A DNA stretch of 64,000 bases from Chitinophaga sp. MM2321 (lineage in GTDB: Bacteria > Bacteroidota > Bacteroidia > Chitinophagales > Chitinophagaceae). Position numbers and translations under genes: made by a program. The notes under the pieces were generated by a model, which searched no databases, was not told where the DNA came from, and saw only the letters and a program-made list of their open reading frames with translations. Positions 8,360-18,039 of this stretch are shown here, in pieces (within the stretch, counting starts at the first letter, position 1; each line of letters starts with the position of its first letter). The stretch lies in the NCBI RefSeq assembly GCF_964033635.1, contig NZ_OZ035533.1:620001-684000 (forward strand), read 5' to 3'.

Positions 8360-10411
8360 TCAATCTCCATTCCCCAACATCTTCTGCTCCAACATCTTCA
8401 TGAAGTAGCCACCTACAACACTACGGGCTTGCATACTGATCATTTTCCCTGTAGTGGTTTCGTGAAAATCGCTTAGCGGCACCCGCACAGAGCCTTCTGT
8501 AGCATATTTATAAATGGGCATGATAAATTTCTCAAAGTCACTTTGATTGTCAGCTAGTGTTGCAGTCCATAAAACCCAGTCACTTTTTGTATAGGTTTTA
8601 CGACTATCCAGCGGCAACCCGAACTCATTTTGTTTGGTTAAATAGTATCTGATCTCTTTGTCGTATACAGTTTTTGGAAATAGGTTTAACTGAAGTACCT
8701 TATCCCAAACCAGGTTATATTTCTGGCTCCATGTGTTGTTCCTGTCAAACGTCAGTGCATAATGGTCGCCCTCATCGCACATAACCTGCCACTTCGCGGC
8801 CATTTCTATTGCTATATCCCTGTATTTCTGCGCCTTTTCATTGTCTCCCAGCATACCTGCGAGCTGGGCATATGCTGCGATACCCGTAATGGCTTTCATG
8901 GAGAGATTTGTATTACGGGCCAAATGACCTGCAAAGTCATCTGTACATAATTGATTGGCAGGATCAAATCCATCTTTCTCCAGGTACTTTACCCATGTAG
9001 ATAAAGAAGCCCAATGCTTCCGGGCATAGCCGGCATTGCCTTCCACTTTGGCAATAGCCGCTGTCAATAAAATCATATTACCTGCTTCCTCTACGGGCAT
9101 ATCTCCTGGGTAGGTTTGTCCATTCGCTAATGGATAGGTACCCAGATCATGCGCAGGAAAGGGCTTGGTCCATTTACCACTTTCGCTGTAATGAAAAATG
9201 CCATTCAGCATACCCTTTAACAAATCGGGATTATACAGCAAAAATAAAGGTGCAGAGGGATAAGTGACATCAACTGTATTGATAGATCCGTTACTGAAGT
9301 TTTCTTTCGATAAGAACAGTAATCCGCCTTGTGTATCTTTAACCAGTTTGTGTGCAGCAATACTTTGCCGGTAGGCTATCACACATAAATCTGCATATTG
9401 TCTGCCACCTGCTTTAATAGCGGCATCATACATTTTTTTATTGAATACAGTACACTTCCTGATCGTTTCTTGATATTTATCTGAACTGCGTGCCAATTGG
9501 TTTTCTATAGTCTTGCTTCCATTGCTGTTCCACCAGGGACGTAGGTTGTTTTGGAAATATTGTATTGAATAAACATCATCATAACCAAGCATAAGCACCC
9601 GTTCCTGAGGTTTCTTGCCCACCAGGCCCAGATCAATGATTGTGTTTAGAAACAAACCCTTTCCTTGGGTGGAAGAGGTGGATGGACTGTCATTGGTCAT
9701 AAATGGATCACGGTGATGTCCGGCAGCGGTAATATATTGTTTACTGTTTGCCACAGCTGAAACGGCGACATACATATATCCCCAGTCTATCCTTAAATTA
9801 TCTCCTGATTTTTTTAATACAGGCTGGTTAACTGTACCTGCCTTTAAAATGTTAAGCCCGGACGCTTTATATTTTTGTGCAATGATTTCTTGGTCGGACG
9901 TATTTACCGCTATATCTGTGGAAGCGCCAAAGTATATTTTGAAACGGTGAGGAAGCCCGTCATTGCTCTTCGCGGTATAAGTAATATAAGAAACCGGGCT
10001 TGACAAAAGATCCAGGTCGTCCATCAATAGCGGCGATGTAAAAGTTATCCGGACGTCGATACTACCACAGGTGAAATCATAGATGGTTTGAGTGGCATTC
10101 AGGGTAACCTGTTTTTGTTGTGCATTTATTACTTGGTCATTTTCTTCCTCTTCATTGCCCAGCAGATTGTATATCTGGTTGTCCACTTTAACGAGGCCCC
10201 TCATCGATTTTTTTTCCCCGGTCCAGTGTTTTGTGGTAGAAGTATTTAACAGGTCACTTGCAGACCATATGCTGAAGTATGGATCATGTAAAATAATTGG
10301 ATATGCTGGTGCCAACCGTTGCTGCGCTACCGTATTTTGGGCTAAAAGAAACGAGGTATATAAAATCGCCATTAATGAAAGTATGCTGATCTTAATATTA
10401 CTTCTGATCAT
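8360..10411 (-). CDS. GtaA/DUF4965-family secreted glutaminase-like protein
   Basis: ATG at 10411 is chosen because it starts a signal peptide (MIRSNIKISILSLMAIL, then AQNTVAQ); the frame extends 45 codons upstream without a plausible secretion signal. The mature protein of about 660 residues has the layout DUF4964 (HDPYFSIWSASDLLN), DUF5127, DUF4965 (SKENFSNGSINTVDVTYPSAP) and DUF1793 (LVWDKVLQLNLFP, SDWVLWTATLA). This is the family of fungal glutaminase A. Bacteroidota members often sit in glycan loci, where their true substrate is usually untested. The C-terminal part should be an alpha/alpha barrel. It is periplasmic or surface exposed. Copy 2 of the local element lies just upstream. Confidence 0.85.
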   Translation of the reverse strand: MIRSNIKISILSLMAILYTSFLLAQNTVAQQRLAPAYPIILHDPYFSIWSASDLLNTSTTKHWTGEKKSMRGLVKVDNQIYNLLGNEEEENDQVINAQQKQVTLNATQTIYDFTCGSIDVRITFTSPLLMDDLDLLSSPVSYITYTAKSNDGLPHRFKIYFGASTDIAVNTSDQEIIAQKYKASGLNILKAGTVNQPVLKKSGDNLRIDWGYMYVAVSAVANSKQYITAAGHHRDPFMTNDSPSTSSTQGKGLFLNTIIDLGLVGKKPQERVLMLGYDDVYSIQYFQNNLRPWWNSNGSKTIENQLARSSDKYQETIRKCTVFNKKMYDAAIKAGGRQYADLCVIAYRQSIAAHKLVKDTQGGLLFLSKENFSNGSINTVDVTYPSAPLFLLYNPDLLKGMLNGIFHYSESGKWTKPFPAHDLGTYPLANGQTYPGDMPVEEAGNMILLTAAIAKVEGNAGYARKHWASLSTWVKYLEKDGFDPANQLCTDDFAGHLARNTNLSMKAITGIAAYAQLAGMLGDNEKAQKYRDIAIEMAAKWQVMCDEGDHYALTFDRNNTWSQKYNLVWDKVLQLNLFPKTVYDKEIRYYLTKQNEFGLPLDSRKTYTKSDWVLWTATLADNQSDFEKFIMPIYKYATEGSVRVPLSDFHETTTGKMISMQARSVVGGYFMKMLEQKMLGNGD

Positions 10412-10560
10412 TTGTATATCTTTTATGACGCGAAAAAATAACACCTGTAATTGATGAAATAGTTGTTGGGGCAGATGGAAGAGCCGCATAAGCAGATTCC
10501 TCGTTCGTTTCCCGTTTTGAGGAAGCCGTTTATCAGCAGCTAACATGGCTAACCTGTATT

Positions 10561-10631
10561 CAAAGGAAGCTAAAATTTGTAATTTGACTCATGCGATAAG
10601 TACCTAATAGTTGTCAGAATGTATCTTTTTT
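10561..10631 (-). promoter_or_regulatory. Conserved two-half-site operator/promoter element, copy 2
   Basis: On the minus strand GATACATTCTGAC (from 10625) and GGTACTTATCGCA (from 10604) start 21 bases apart. The near-palindrome ACTTAT-CGC-ATGAGT, then CAAATTACAAATTTT and TTCCTTTG follow. The match to copy 1 covers about 70 bases without gaps. It ends about 150 bases before the chosen start of the DUF4965 gene. Confidence 0.6.
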
Positions 10632-10644
10632 GCGTGACCTCTAA

Positions 10645-10785
10645 AATCCTGACCGCACGGCTATTTCTCCGGGCGCCTTAATGGATATGATAACAAAACT
10701 GGCTGGTAATGATACCATACAGATCAATAAAACAACAAAGATGGTTACGGAGAATATTAATAAGCTGATGAAGGGTGGGGAATAA
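10645..10785 (+). other. Short orphan open frame, possible gene remnant
   Basis: An open stretch runs from an in-frame stop to TAA at 10785, with ATG at 10681 giving 34 codons (MDMITKLAGNDTIQINK and on). It looks protein-like, but I do not recognise it. It lies on the opposite strand to its neighbours and just before the terminator hairpin. It may be the tail of a lost gene. Confidence 0.25.
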
Positions 10786-10787
10786 AA

Positions 10788-10828
10788 GCAAGCGGACAAA
10801 TCATACGAGTGATGATTTGTCCGCTTGC
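10788..10828 (-). terminator. Strong rho-independent terminator of the quinoprotein operon
   Basis: A perfect 17-bp stem (GCAAGCGGACAAATCAT with its complement) closes a 7-base loop. On the minus strand it is followed by CTTTTATT. It lies 28 bases after the quinoprotein stop. The stem core GGACAAATCAT is shared with the terminator at 49889-49923. Confidence 0.85.
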
Positions 10829-10855
10829 AAGGGGTGATGAGGTTATTAACAATGA

Positions 10856-13036
10856 TTAATCGGGTAATGCAAATGCAACATAATAGTCTCCTGATGCTGT
10901 ACCTAGTTTACCACCTCCGCAGGCAATAACAATATACTGCTTACCACCTGATTCATAGGTAGACGGCGTTGCAAAAGCCGCAGCCGGCAGATCGGTTTGC
11001 CACAACAGCTTTCCGGTCGTTTTATTGAATGCCCGGAATTTTTTGTCTTTGGTAGCGCCAATGAATAACAATCCGCCTTTGGTAACAATAGGTCCACCAT
11101 AGTTTTCTGTACCTGTTTCTTTAATACCCTTAGCAGAAAGTTCAGGATCTTCTCCCAATACATTTTTCCATACGTGCTCTCCTGTATTCATGTCAATGGC
11201 TGTTAAAGAGCCCCATGGCGGCGCTATGGCCGGTTTTTTTTCTTTACTCAGGAATTTATGGTAACCGGAAATATTGTAAGGCAGCTTCCTGAATTTTTCT
11301 ACAGGCGTTAATTGCTGTTCGTAGTTTTTCTCCTGTTCTTTTTTCAGATCCAGCACAAAGCTGGCAATGGCCATTTTCTGATCATCGCTTAAATACTGAA
11401 ATGCTGGCATCATCCCTCTGCCCGTGTTTATAAAATCAATTAATTTTGAAGCGTCATATTTTTTACCCACTTCCTGTATGGAAGGATAATTTCCCGCGCC
11501 GGCGCGGTCGCCACCATGGCACGACATACAATGTTGTTTGTATAACCGTAGGCCTGCCTGCCCGAAATTTTCCCTGGTTTCCACGTCCTTTTCTGCGTCC
11601 AGCATTTTCAATATCCACGGCATTTCATTGGCATTGACATATAATATACCGGTTTCAGGGTCCACAGCAGGGCCACCCCATTCAGCGCCTCCGTCAAACC
11701 CCGGAAATATGACGGTTCCTTCTTTTGATTGCGGAATAAAAAGCCTGCCTGTGTGATATGTTCTTAACCTGTCGCGTACATCTTCATAGGAAGATTTATC
11801 CAGGTATGGATTAATATCCTTTTCGGTAAAGGACTGTCTTACGAAAGGTGCGGGCTTTTGAGGAATGGGTTGGGTGGGCCACATTTTTTCACCTGTCAGT
11901 GCGGTCACGGTGTCCACCTTTGTTTCCACTACCGGAAACAAAGGCTCGCCGTTTTCCCTGTTGAAGATGAATACAAAACCCGTTTTAGTGGTTTGTGCTA
12001 CAGCGTCCACCTCTTTTCCATTATGCTTTACCGTTAGTAGCACAGGATAGGAGGAAGGGTCCCAGTCCCAGGTATTGTGATGAATGTATTGAAAATGCCA
12101 GAGGCGTTTTCCGGTATTGGCATCAAGCGCCAGCAAACAATCCGCATAGAGATTGGAACCCCTTCTTTTGCCACCGTAGAAATCCATGGAATTTGAGCCT
12201 GTTGGCGCGTAGGCAATACCTCTTTCGTGATCTATGGTCATGCCCATCCAGTTATTGGCGCCACCAGTGAATTGCCAGGCGTCTGGGTCTTCCCAGGTTT
12301 CATGACCGGGTTCACCGGGTTGTGGAATGGTATGGAATATCCATTGCTGTTTGCCTGTGCGGATATTGTATGCGCGGATATGCCCCGGCGCGGCATCCAT
12401 CGCTTCCGACACCCTGGTACCTGTGATCAGCAGATCCTTGTAAACGGAAGGAGCCGAAGTGTGGGTCACAAAAAGGTCGTCCACATCAGCGCCTAATCCG
12501 TCATGAAGATCTATCTTCCCGTCCTTTCCGAACGTTTCAACAGGCTTCCCGGTATTGGCATCAATGGCATACATGTACCTGCCTGCGACATAAAATATTC
12601 TTTCGTCTTTTTTATCATCGGTCCAATAGGCAACACCGCGGTTATTGTTAAGGTTGAAATGCCCGTTCTTGTCGCCTTCGACATGTTGAAGAGGACTGAA
12701 AGCCCATTTTTCCAGACCTGTTGCAGCATCGATGGCAAATAACTTCAATTGCGGGGATGTTCCGAATAAGACGCCATTTACGATGATGGGATTGCATTGG
12801 ATCTGCGAATGGGCGGCCGTATCTGCATCTCCTGTGCGATAAGTCCAGGCTACTTTCAGTTGCTGTACATTCGCGGTATCTATCTGCGACAGGGACGAAT
12901 ATTTATTGCCGGAAGCATTTCCTCCTACCACAGACCAGCCTTCAAATGAATGTTTTTCCCGGCGCTCACCACAGGCGATGACGACCATAAAAAGAAGACC
13001 GGGAATAAAACGTTTTAAAAATCGGATATGCTGCAT
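10856..13036 (-). CDS. PQQ-dependent dehydrogenase-like lipoprotein with internal cytochrome c domain
   Basis: The protein has 726 residues. The signal ends in VVIACGE, a lipobox. Quinoprotein propeller blades with W-docking repeats follow (LFAIDAATGLEKWAF, ALDANTGKRLWHF, AIDMNTGEHVWKN). A class I cytochrome c domain sits inside the propeller at about 490-580: CMSCH haem site at 503-507 and likely Met ligand in GRGMMPAF. The propeller then resumes to the end (FRAFNKTTGKLLWQTDL). It would oxidise a sugar or alcohol in the periplasm and pass electrons through its own haem. The overall plan resembles the soluble domain of the glucose/quinate dehydrogenase family. It is last in a sigma-FecR-SusC-SusD operon, two bases after SusD, so the imported molecule is probably its substrate or precursor. 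No PQQ synthesis genes are in the window. Confidence 0.85.
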   Translation of the reverse strand: MQHIRFLKRFIPGLLFMVVIACGERREKHSFEGWSVVGGNASGNKYSSLSQIDTANVQQLKVAWTYRTGDADTAAHSQIQCNPIIVNGVLFGTSPQLKLFAIDAATGLEKWAFSPLQHVEGDKNGHFNLNNNRGVAYWTDDKKDERIFYVAGRYMYAIDANTGKPVETFGKDGKIDLHDGLGADVDDLFVTHTSAPSVYKDLLITGTRVSEAMDAAPGHIRAYNIRTGKQQWIFHTIPQPGEPGHETWEDPDAWQFTGGANNWMGMTIDHERGIAYAPTGSNSMDFYGGKRRGSNLYADCLLALDANTGKRLWHFQYIHHNTWDWDPSSYPVLLTVKHNGKEVDAVAQTTKTGFVFIFNRENGEPLFPVVETKVDTVTALTGEKMWPTQPIPQKPAPFVRQSFTEKDINPYLDKSSYEDVRDRLRTYHTGRLFIPQSKEGTVIFPGFDGGAEWGGPAVDPETGILYVNANEMPWILKMLDAEKDVETRENFGQAGLRLYKQHCMSCHGGDRAGAGNYPSIQEVGKKYDASKLIDFINTGRGMMPAFQYLSDDQKMAIASFVLDLKKEQEKNYEQQLTPVEKFRKLPYNISGYHKFLSKEKKPAIAPPWGSLTAIDMNTGEHVWKNVLGEDPELSAKGIKETGTENYGGPIVTKGGLLFIGATKDKKFRAFNKTTGKLLWQTDLPAAAFATPSTYESGGKQYIVIACGGGKLGTASGDYYVAFALPD

Positions 13037-13038
13037 AA

Positions 13039-14652
13039 TTAATAGCCTGTGTTCTGTGACAGATTAATATTTTTGTTTAACTCCTGTTGCGGAATGGGGA
13101 AAAGCGATCTGTAACTGCCGTTTGGCTGGTGGGAAAGCCATGACTTGGCGGTAAACACACCAAAACGAACCATGTCCTGCCGGCGTCGTGCTTCCTGGGC
13201 AAATTCCCAGCCCAGTTCATCCAGGAACCGTCCGTACTTGACATCACTACCACCTTCAACAGGTGCTATTACATCATTTTTTGACCGGCCATAAACGTAG
13301 CTGCTCCCTTGCAACAATTGCGCACCGGTTACCTGGGCTTTGCCCGGATTATCTTTGAAGCTTCTTTTCCGGATGTCTGTAACCAGTTCAGCAGCTTCGC
13401 CAGACAAACCTTTTCTCAGCAGGCATTCTGCTTTCATCATCAACACATCAGCATATCTTAAAAGTGGCACATCATTGCTCAGATCAAAAAGGGTTCCCAT
13501 TTTATATTCGTATTTCGCTGCCCTGAATGCATGAAATTCCGCTGTTGAATCGATACTGGGTACACTGTTGATCAACACCAGTGGCTGGCCCTTAAAAGCA
13601 CCATACACGCATTCAAGCGGATCGCCGTTAGCAGCAAACTGTTGTCCCTGCATCCAGTCATCTTTGAGACGGGCATCTTCATGGTCGTAAGTGTTGATAA
13701 ACTGCGGCACTGCACCACCGCCTCCCCATGTCATTACCTGCATATTATAGGTCAGATAGCTGGAAGTATGCAGGGATTGCATATGTATAAAAAATCCGCC
13801 GGCATATATTTCATCATACGGAATCGCAAAAATGATCTCCTTTGAATTTTCGTTGTTGGTTACAAATATATTTTTCCGGTTGTCTTCCAGTAAATAATTG
13901 CCTGACTGGATCACGGCATCGCAGGAAGCAATGCATTTATCCCATTCTTCCTGTCCTGCATACACGGTGGCGTTCAGGTACATTTTTGCCAGCAGGGCAT
14001 GTGCTGCCCATTTGTTGAAACGGCCATAAGTAGATTTATCAGCTGCTTCACTCAGCAATGGAAGTGATTCCGTTAATTCTTTTATGATGAAGGCATACAC
14101 TTCCTTCCTGTTGCTTTGTTCGGGAAGAAATCCTTCAGGAAGATCAAACTTTGTGATGATGGGGATGTTGCCGAAATTATCTATCAGCGTATAATAATAG
14201 GAAGCCCTGAGTGCCCTTAATTCTGCAATCAGCGCCTCTTTACCTGCCTGTACAGGAATGATGTCAGCTTCTATCTGGTAAATGATCCTGTTACAATTGG
14301 TAACACCATTATAGGCATTCGACCAGTTGAAAGCAGCATATTCATCATCTACTGTCCAGGTATGTTGATGCATCCTTTTGAATATACCGCCATCAACCCA
14401 TCCGTTGGGCCGGGCGGGCACTACCCACTCATCGGAGGTTTCTTCCTGCACGGAAAAAAAACCGTTGTCATGTCCGTACAGAGGCCGCCAGTTGGCGTAT
14501 GCGGATCCTACCAGTGCACCCAGATCTCCTTCGGTAGGATTAAAATCTGAAGAAACGATTTCCGTGAAGTTTTTTTCGTGAAGCTTTGTGCAGCTGCCCA
14601 GCGCAATAGGCAACACGCAAGCCAGTAAGAAGCTGCTATATATATTTTTCAT
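13039..14652 (-). CDS. SusD/RagB family glycan-binding lipoprotein
   Basis: ATG at 14652 is chosen because it starts a lipoprotein signal (MKNIYSSFLLACVLPIALG, then SC); 27 upstream codons would overlap the end of SusC. This gives about 537 residues. SusD features are the helical ELRALRASYYYTLIDNFGNIPI segment, the LRYADVLMMKAECLLR repeat helix, and a C-terminal LFPIPQQELNKN...QNTGY. It pairs with the STN-type SusC whose stop is 13 bases upstream. The substrate is unknown. The C-terminal helix region reads LGWEFAQEARRRQDMVRFG, a normal variant of the family motif. Confidence 0.9.
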   Translation of the reverse strand: MKNIYSSFLLACVLPIALGSCTKLHEKNFTEIVSSDFNPTEGDLGALVGSAYANWRPLYGHDNGFFSVQEETSDEWVVPARPNGWVDGGIFKRMHQHTWTVDDEYAAFNWSNAYNGVTNCNRIIYQIEADIIPVQAGKEALIAELRALRASYYYTLIDNFGNIPIITKFDLPEGFLPEQSNRKEVYAFIIKELTESLPLLSEAADKSTYGRFNKWAAHALLAKMYLNATVYAGQEEWDKCIASCDAVIQSGNYLLEDNRKNIFVTNNENSKEIIFAIPYDEIYAGGFFIHMQSLHTSSYLTYNMQVMTWGGGGAVPQFINTYDHEDARLKDDWMQGQQFAANGDPLECVYGAFKGQPLVLINSVPSIDSTAEFHAFRAAKYEYKMGTLFDLSNDVPLLRYADVLMMKAECLLRKGLSGEAAELVTDIRKRSFKDNPGKAQVTGAQLLQGSSYVYGRSKNDVIAPVEGGSDVKYGRFLDELGWEFAQEARRRQDMVRFGVFTAKSWLSHQPNGSYRSLFPIPQQELNKNINLSQNTGY

Positions 14653-14665
14653 GCTATTAATATTA

Positions 14666-17600
14666 TTAGTTGAACTTAATGTTAAGACCGATGGTGAAAG
14701 TGCGTACGGAAGGATATTTATCTCTTTCATCATTGCCTGGAGAAAGTCCGAGGCTGTTTACTTCCGGATCAATTCCTTTGTAACCGGTAAGGATGACTGA
14801 ATTCAGCGTAGAGATGTACACTCTCGCATTCTGCGCCTTGATGGCTCGGATCGTAAAATTATATCCCAGGGTGATGTTGTCGATTTTCCAGTAGTCACCA
14901 TCTTCAACATAATAGCTGTTATATTCTCTGGAAACAGTTTTGTTTAATACCGCCTTTCCAAATACAGGATCATTGGAGGATTTCAGGCGGTTATATTGTG
15001 TGGTGCCTGGGTTTTCAAAATACATTCTCTGGAAGTTGAGTATCTGAAAACCAAAAGCTCCCCGCATAGTGATACCCAGGTCTATATTTTTATACCTGAA
15101 GGTATTGTTCCATCCCGTATAATATTTAGGAAGACCATTACCCAATATTCTTTTGTCTTCATCTTTATATTCGAATTCATCATAAGGCACTGCTTTTCCA
15201 TCTGTAGTTTCGTAGATCCACTTTCCGTCATCCGTTACATCTATTACTTTAAAACCGTAAAAGTTTCCGATCCTGTTGCCTACTTGTACACGATGGGTTT
15301 GCGCATTGAATGGTTCACCACTCTCTCTTCCTGCATCGAAAAAATCATTGGTAAGTTTGTACAATTCATTTTCGAGAGAAACGAGTTTATTTTTATTGGT
15401 AGAGAAGTTTACAGAGGTGGTCCATGTAAAATCTTTTTTCTGCACAGGAACGAGGTTAACCAACATTTCGATACCCTTGTTTTCCATGGTGCCGGCATTG
15501 GCAGTGGTGGTGCTGAACAGATTTGGTGGAGAAGGAACCGGATAATCGAACAGCAAACCTTTTGTTAACCTTTTGTAGTAATCGATGCTACCGCTGATCC
15601 TGCCTTTGTAAAGCGAAAAGTCCAGGCCTGCATTTGTTTCCCTTTTTTCTTCCCAGCGCAGGAATTCATTTGGATTGCTGCTTGGGCTAAGACTGCGTAC
15701 CCATCTTCCATCAACCAGGGTATAACTTCCATAACCAAGTCTTGCGATACCGAGAAAAAGGGCATCCGGCGCGGTGCCTGTTACACCATATCCTACCCGG
15801 AGCTTCAGGTTATCAATGAAACTTATATCCTGCATAAATCCTTCTTCATTAATTCTCCAGCCAACAGAAACGGAAGGAAAATTACCCCAGGGCTGTTTGG
15901 CGCCAAGAAATTTAGAAGAAGCCTCTCTTCTCAAACTCGCCATCAGGAGGTACTTGTCGTCAAAACTGTAAGTCGCCCTGGCAAAAAAGCCGATAAGATT
16001 CGATTCATATTTATTGCTGCCCATTTGTGCACGACCCAGTTTAATGGCATCTCCGAGACCAATGTTGTTGTAGGAGAATTTGTCGGTCGGGAAATCCCAG
16101 TTTTCCATCCAGCTTCCTTCATCACTGTTCTCCTGGTAACTGTAACCTCCGAGGGCTGTAAACCGGTGCTGCTGTACACGCTGGGTGTACTCGGCTGTCA
16201 TTTCGAGTAATTTATTTGATCCCTTGTCGCTTCTTATAATGGCATAACCATTTTTTCCACCTCTGATGGTAGAAATATGCTTCTTGGTTTCAGAATAACC
16301 TTCATTCTGATTAAAAGTTTCCACAGCGCCCAGTACTTTCAGTCGTAGTGATGGCAGTGCATACCATGCAATGCTACCGTTTGCCCTTGTGAGAATATTA
16401 GTATGTTTACCATCAGATTCATACAACCTTGACAATGGATTTTCGTACTGATACACGGCTGGTTTTTCATTCCATGTACCATCATCATTTTGGAGCGGTG
16501 CCGTGGGATTACGGTTAAGCGCCTGACGATATATGTGTCCGGCAAAGCTTACCCCGTTTCCGGTTGAAGTATAACTATTGTTCCTGGTTAAAAGGCCCGC
16601 ATTCATCAGTACTTTTCCGCCGAACATATTGTGATTGATGTCTACACGGCTATTGAGTGTGCGGTTGTCAGTTTTTTGAAAGATACCTTCGAGGGACCGG
16701 TAGGTACCGCTTGCCACATAATTTGTTTTTGCAGTACCTCCCCGGATGGTAAAATTGTGGGTATGTATTAGCGGATTCTGGGAGATTGCCTTGAGCCAGT
16801 CTGTATCGGCGCCTTCATCCTCACCGGCTACGCCTTCCTGCAGGAGTTTGCGGTAGTCAGCAGCAGTGAGCATTTGGGGTTTTCTGGCGATCCTTTGCGT
16901 ACTGAGGATGCCGCTGTACTCAATAGAAGGATCAACATTTCCTTTTGTATTTTTTGTGGTAATGAGGATAACGCCATTGGTGCCTCTTGTTCCATAAATA
17001 GCAGCGGCGGAACCATCTTTCAATACATCAATGGATTCAATATCCTGGGGAGCCACTGTATTCAGGTCGCCTGGAATTCCATCAACCAGTATCAGGGGTT
17101 GGGTACTCGTATTCAGCGTGGCTGTTCCCCTCAGCAATATCTGCGAGTTTTTAGTTGGGTCACCGCTGGGAGAAACGATGGTGAGTCCTGCCACTTTACC
17201 TTGTAGTAACTGGCCTGCGTCTTTGGCTACTCCCTGCACAAAATCTTTTGACTGGATACTGGCCACTGCGCTTGTTACATCTACCTTCCGTTGTGTTCCA
17301 TAACCGATTACAACAACACCACCCAGGTCGGAAACCCTTGTCTTCATTACGATTACCAGGTTGTTCCTTCCGGTGATATCTACTGACTGTGTTTCAAACC
17401 CTATGCTCGAAAAAACCAGCTGGCTCCCGGATTGCGCTGTCTTAATTTCAAATTCACCATCGGTATTTGTGTTCGTAGCCACCTGGGTTCCTTTGAGAGC
17501 TACGGTTACACCTATAAGCGGCTGTCCGTTTTCATTGGTTACCTGTCCACGGATATGAAGCGGTGGTAGCTTTGTTAGATCAGCTACCCGATCAGGTTCA

Positions 17601-17974
17601 GCAAAGAAAGCGGGCTTTTTCCTGATGCTGATTGTTTTATCCAATATCGTATAAGAGAGCTGCCGGTCTTTCAATATCTCTTTGATAAAATCCTCCACGG
17701 GCTGGTTAACGGCATTAACGGTAACCGGTTTCTCTTTCCCCAGTAACTGGTAACTCGATACCACCAGGAAACCGGTTTGTTTTTTTACTTCGGCAAATAC
17801 AGCTGGCAAAGACATATTCCTGCCGGAAAGACTGACCGTCTGGGAAAATGTCCGCGCACTCAGGTGCAAACAGCCAATTAGGAAAATCAGAGTCGTTAAT
17901 TTCATAACGCGTAGGAATCGTTTGGTTAAAGGGCTGCCATAATGAGGCAGTACCTTACAAAGAACATTTTGCAT
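14666..17974 (-). CDS. SusC-like TonB-dependent transporter with N-terminal STN signalling domain
   Basis: The start at 17974 (MQNVLCKVLPHYG, then a signal peptide LTTLIFLIGCLHLSA) gives 1102 residues; the frame is open 23 codons further. After the signal comes an STN domain (SLPAVFAEVKKQTGFLVV, then FIKEILKDRQLSY), a CarboxypepD_reg-like domain (IRGQVTNENGQPLIGVTV), the VVIGYGTQRK segment, the plug (LVDGIPGDLNTV, VLKDGSAAAIYGTRGTNGV) and the barrel. STN domains touch FecR across the periplasm. With FecR and an ECF sigma factor directly upstream, binding of substrate should switch on its own operon. This is the FecA-type logic. Confidence 0.92.
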   Translation of the reverse strand: MQNVLCKVLPHYGSPLTKRFLRVMKLTTLIFLIGCLHLSARTFSQTVSLSGRNMSLPAVFAEVKKQTGFLVVSSYQLLGKEKPVTVNAVNQPVEDFIKEILKDRQLSYTILDKTISIRKKPAFFAEPDRVADLTKLPPLHIRGQVTNENGQPLIGVTVALKGTQVATNTNTDGEFEIKTAQSGSQLVFSSIGFETQSVDITGRNNLVIVMKTRVSDLGGVVVIGYGTQRKVDVTSAVASIQSKDFVQGVAKDAGQLLQGKVAGLTIVSPSGDPTKNSQILLRGTATLNTSTQPLILVDGIPGDLNTVAPQDIESIDVLKDGSAAAIYGTRGTNGVILITTKNTKGNVDPSIEYSGILSTQRIARKPQMLTAADYRKLLQEGVAGEDEGADTDWLKAISQNPLIHTHNFTIRGGTAKTNYVASGTYRSLEGIFQKTDNRTLNSRVDINHNMFGGKVLMNAGLLTRNNSYTSTGNGVSFAGHIYRQALNRNPTAPLQNDDGTWNEKPAVYQYENPLSRLYESDGKHTNILTRANGSIAWYALPSLRLKVLGAVETFNQNEGYSETKKHISTIRGGKNGYAIIRSDKGSNKLLEMTAEYTQRVQQHRFTALGGYSYQENSDEGSWMENWDFPTDKFSYNNIGLGDAIKLGRAQMGSNKYESNLIGFFARATYSFDDKYLLMASLRREASSKFLGAKQPWGNFPSVSVGWRINEEGFMQDISFIDNLKLRVGYGVTGTAPDALFLGIARLGYGSYTLVDGRWVRSLSPSSNPNEFLRWEEKRETNAGLDFSLYKGRISGSIDYYKRLTKGLLFDYPVPSPPNLFSTTTANAGTMENKGIEMLVNLVPVQKKDFTWTTSVNFSTNKNKLVSLENELYKLTNDFFDAGRESGEPFNAQTHRVQVGNRIGNFYGFKVIDVTDDGKWIYETTDGKAVPYDEFEYKDEDKRILGNGLPKYYTGWNNTFRYKNIDLGITMRGAFGFQILNFQRMYFENPGTTQYNRLKSSNDPVFGKAVLNKTVSREYNSYYVEDGDYWKIDNITLGYNFTIRAIKAQNARVYISTLNSVILTGYKGIDPEVNSLGLSPGNDERDKYPSVRTFTIGLNIKFN

Positions 17975-18039
17975 ACTTTTGCAATAGTTGGTTTGGTGAA
18001 ATAATAAGTGGTCTTCTCCAGGACCTTTTATGAACCTAT

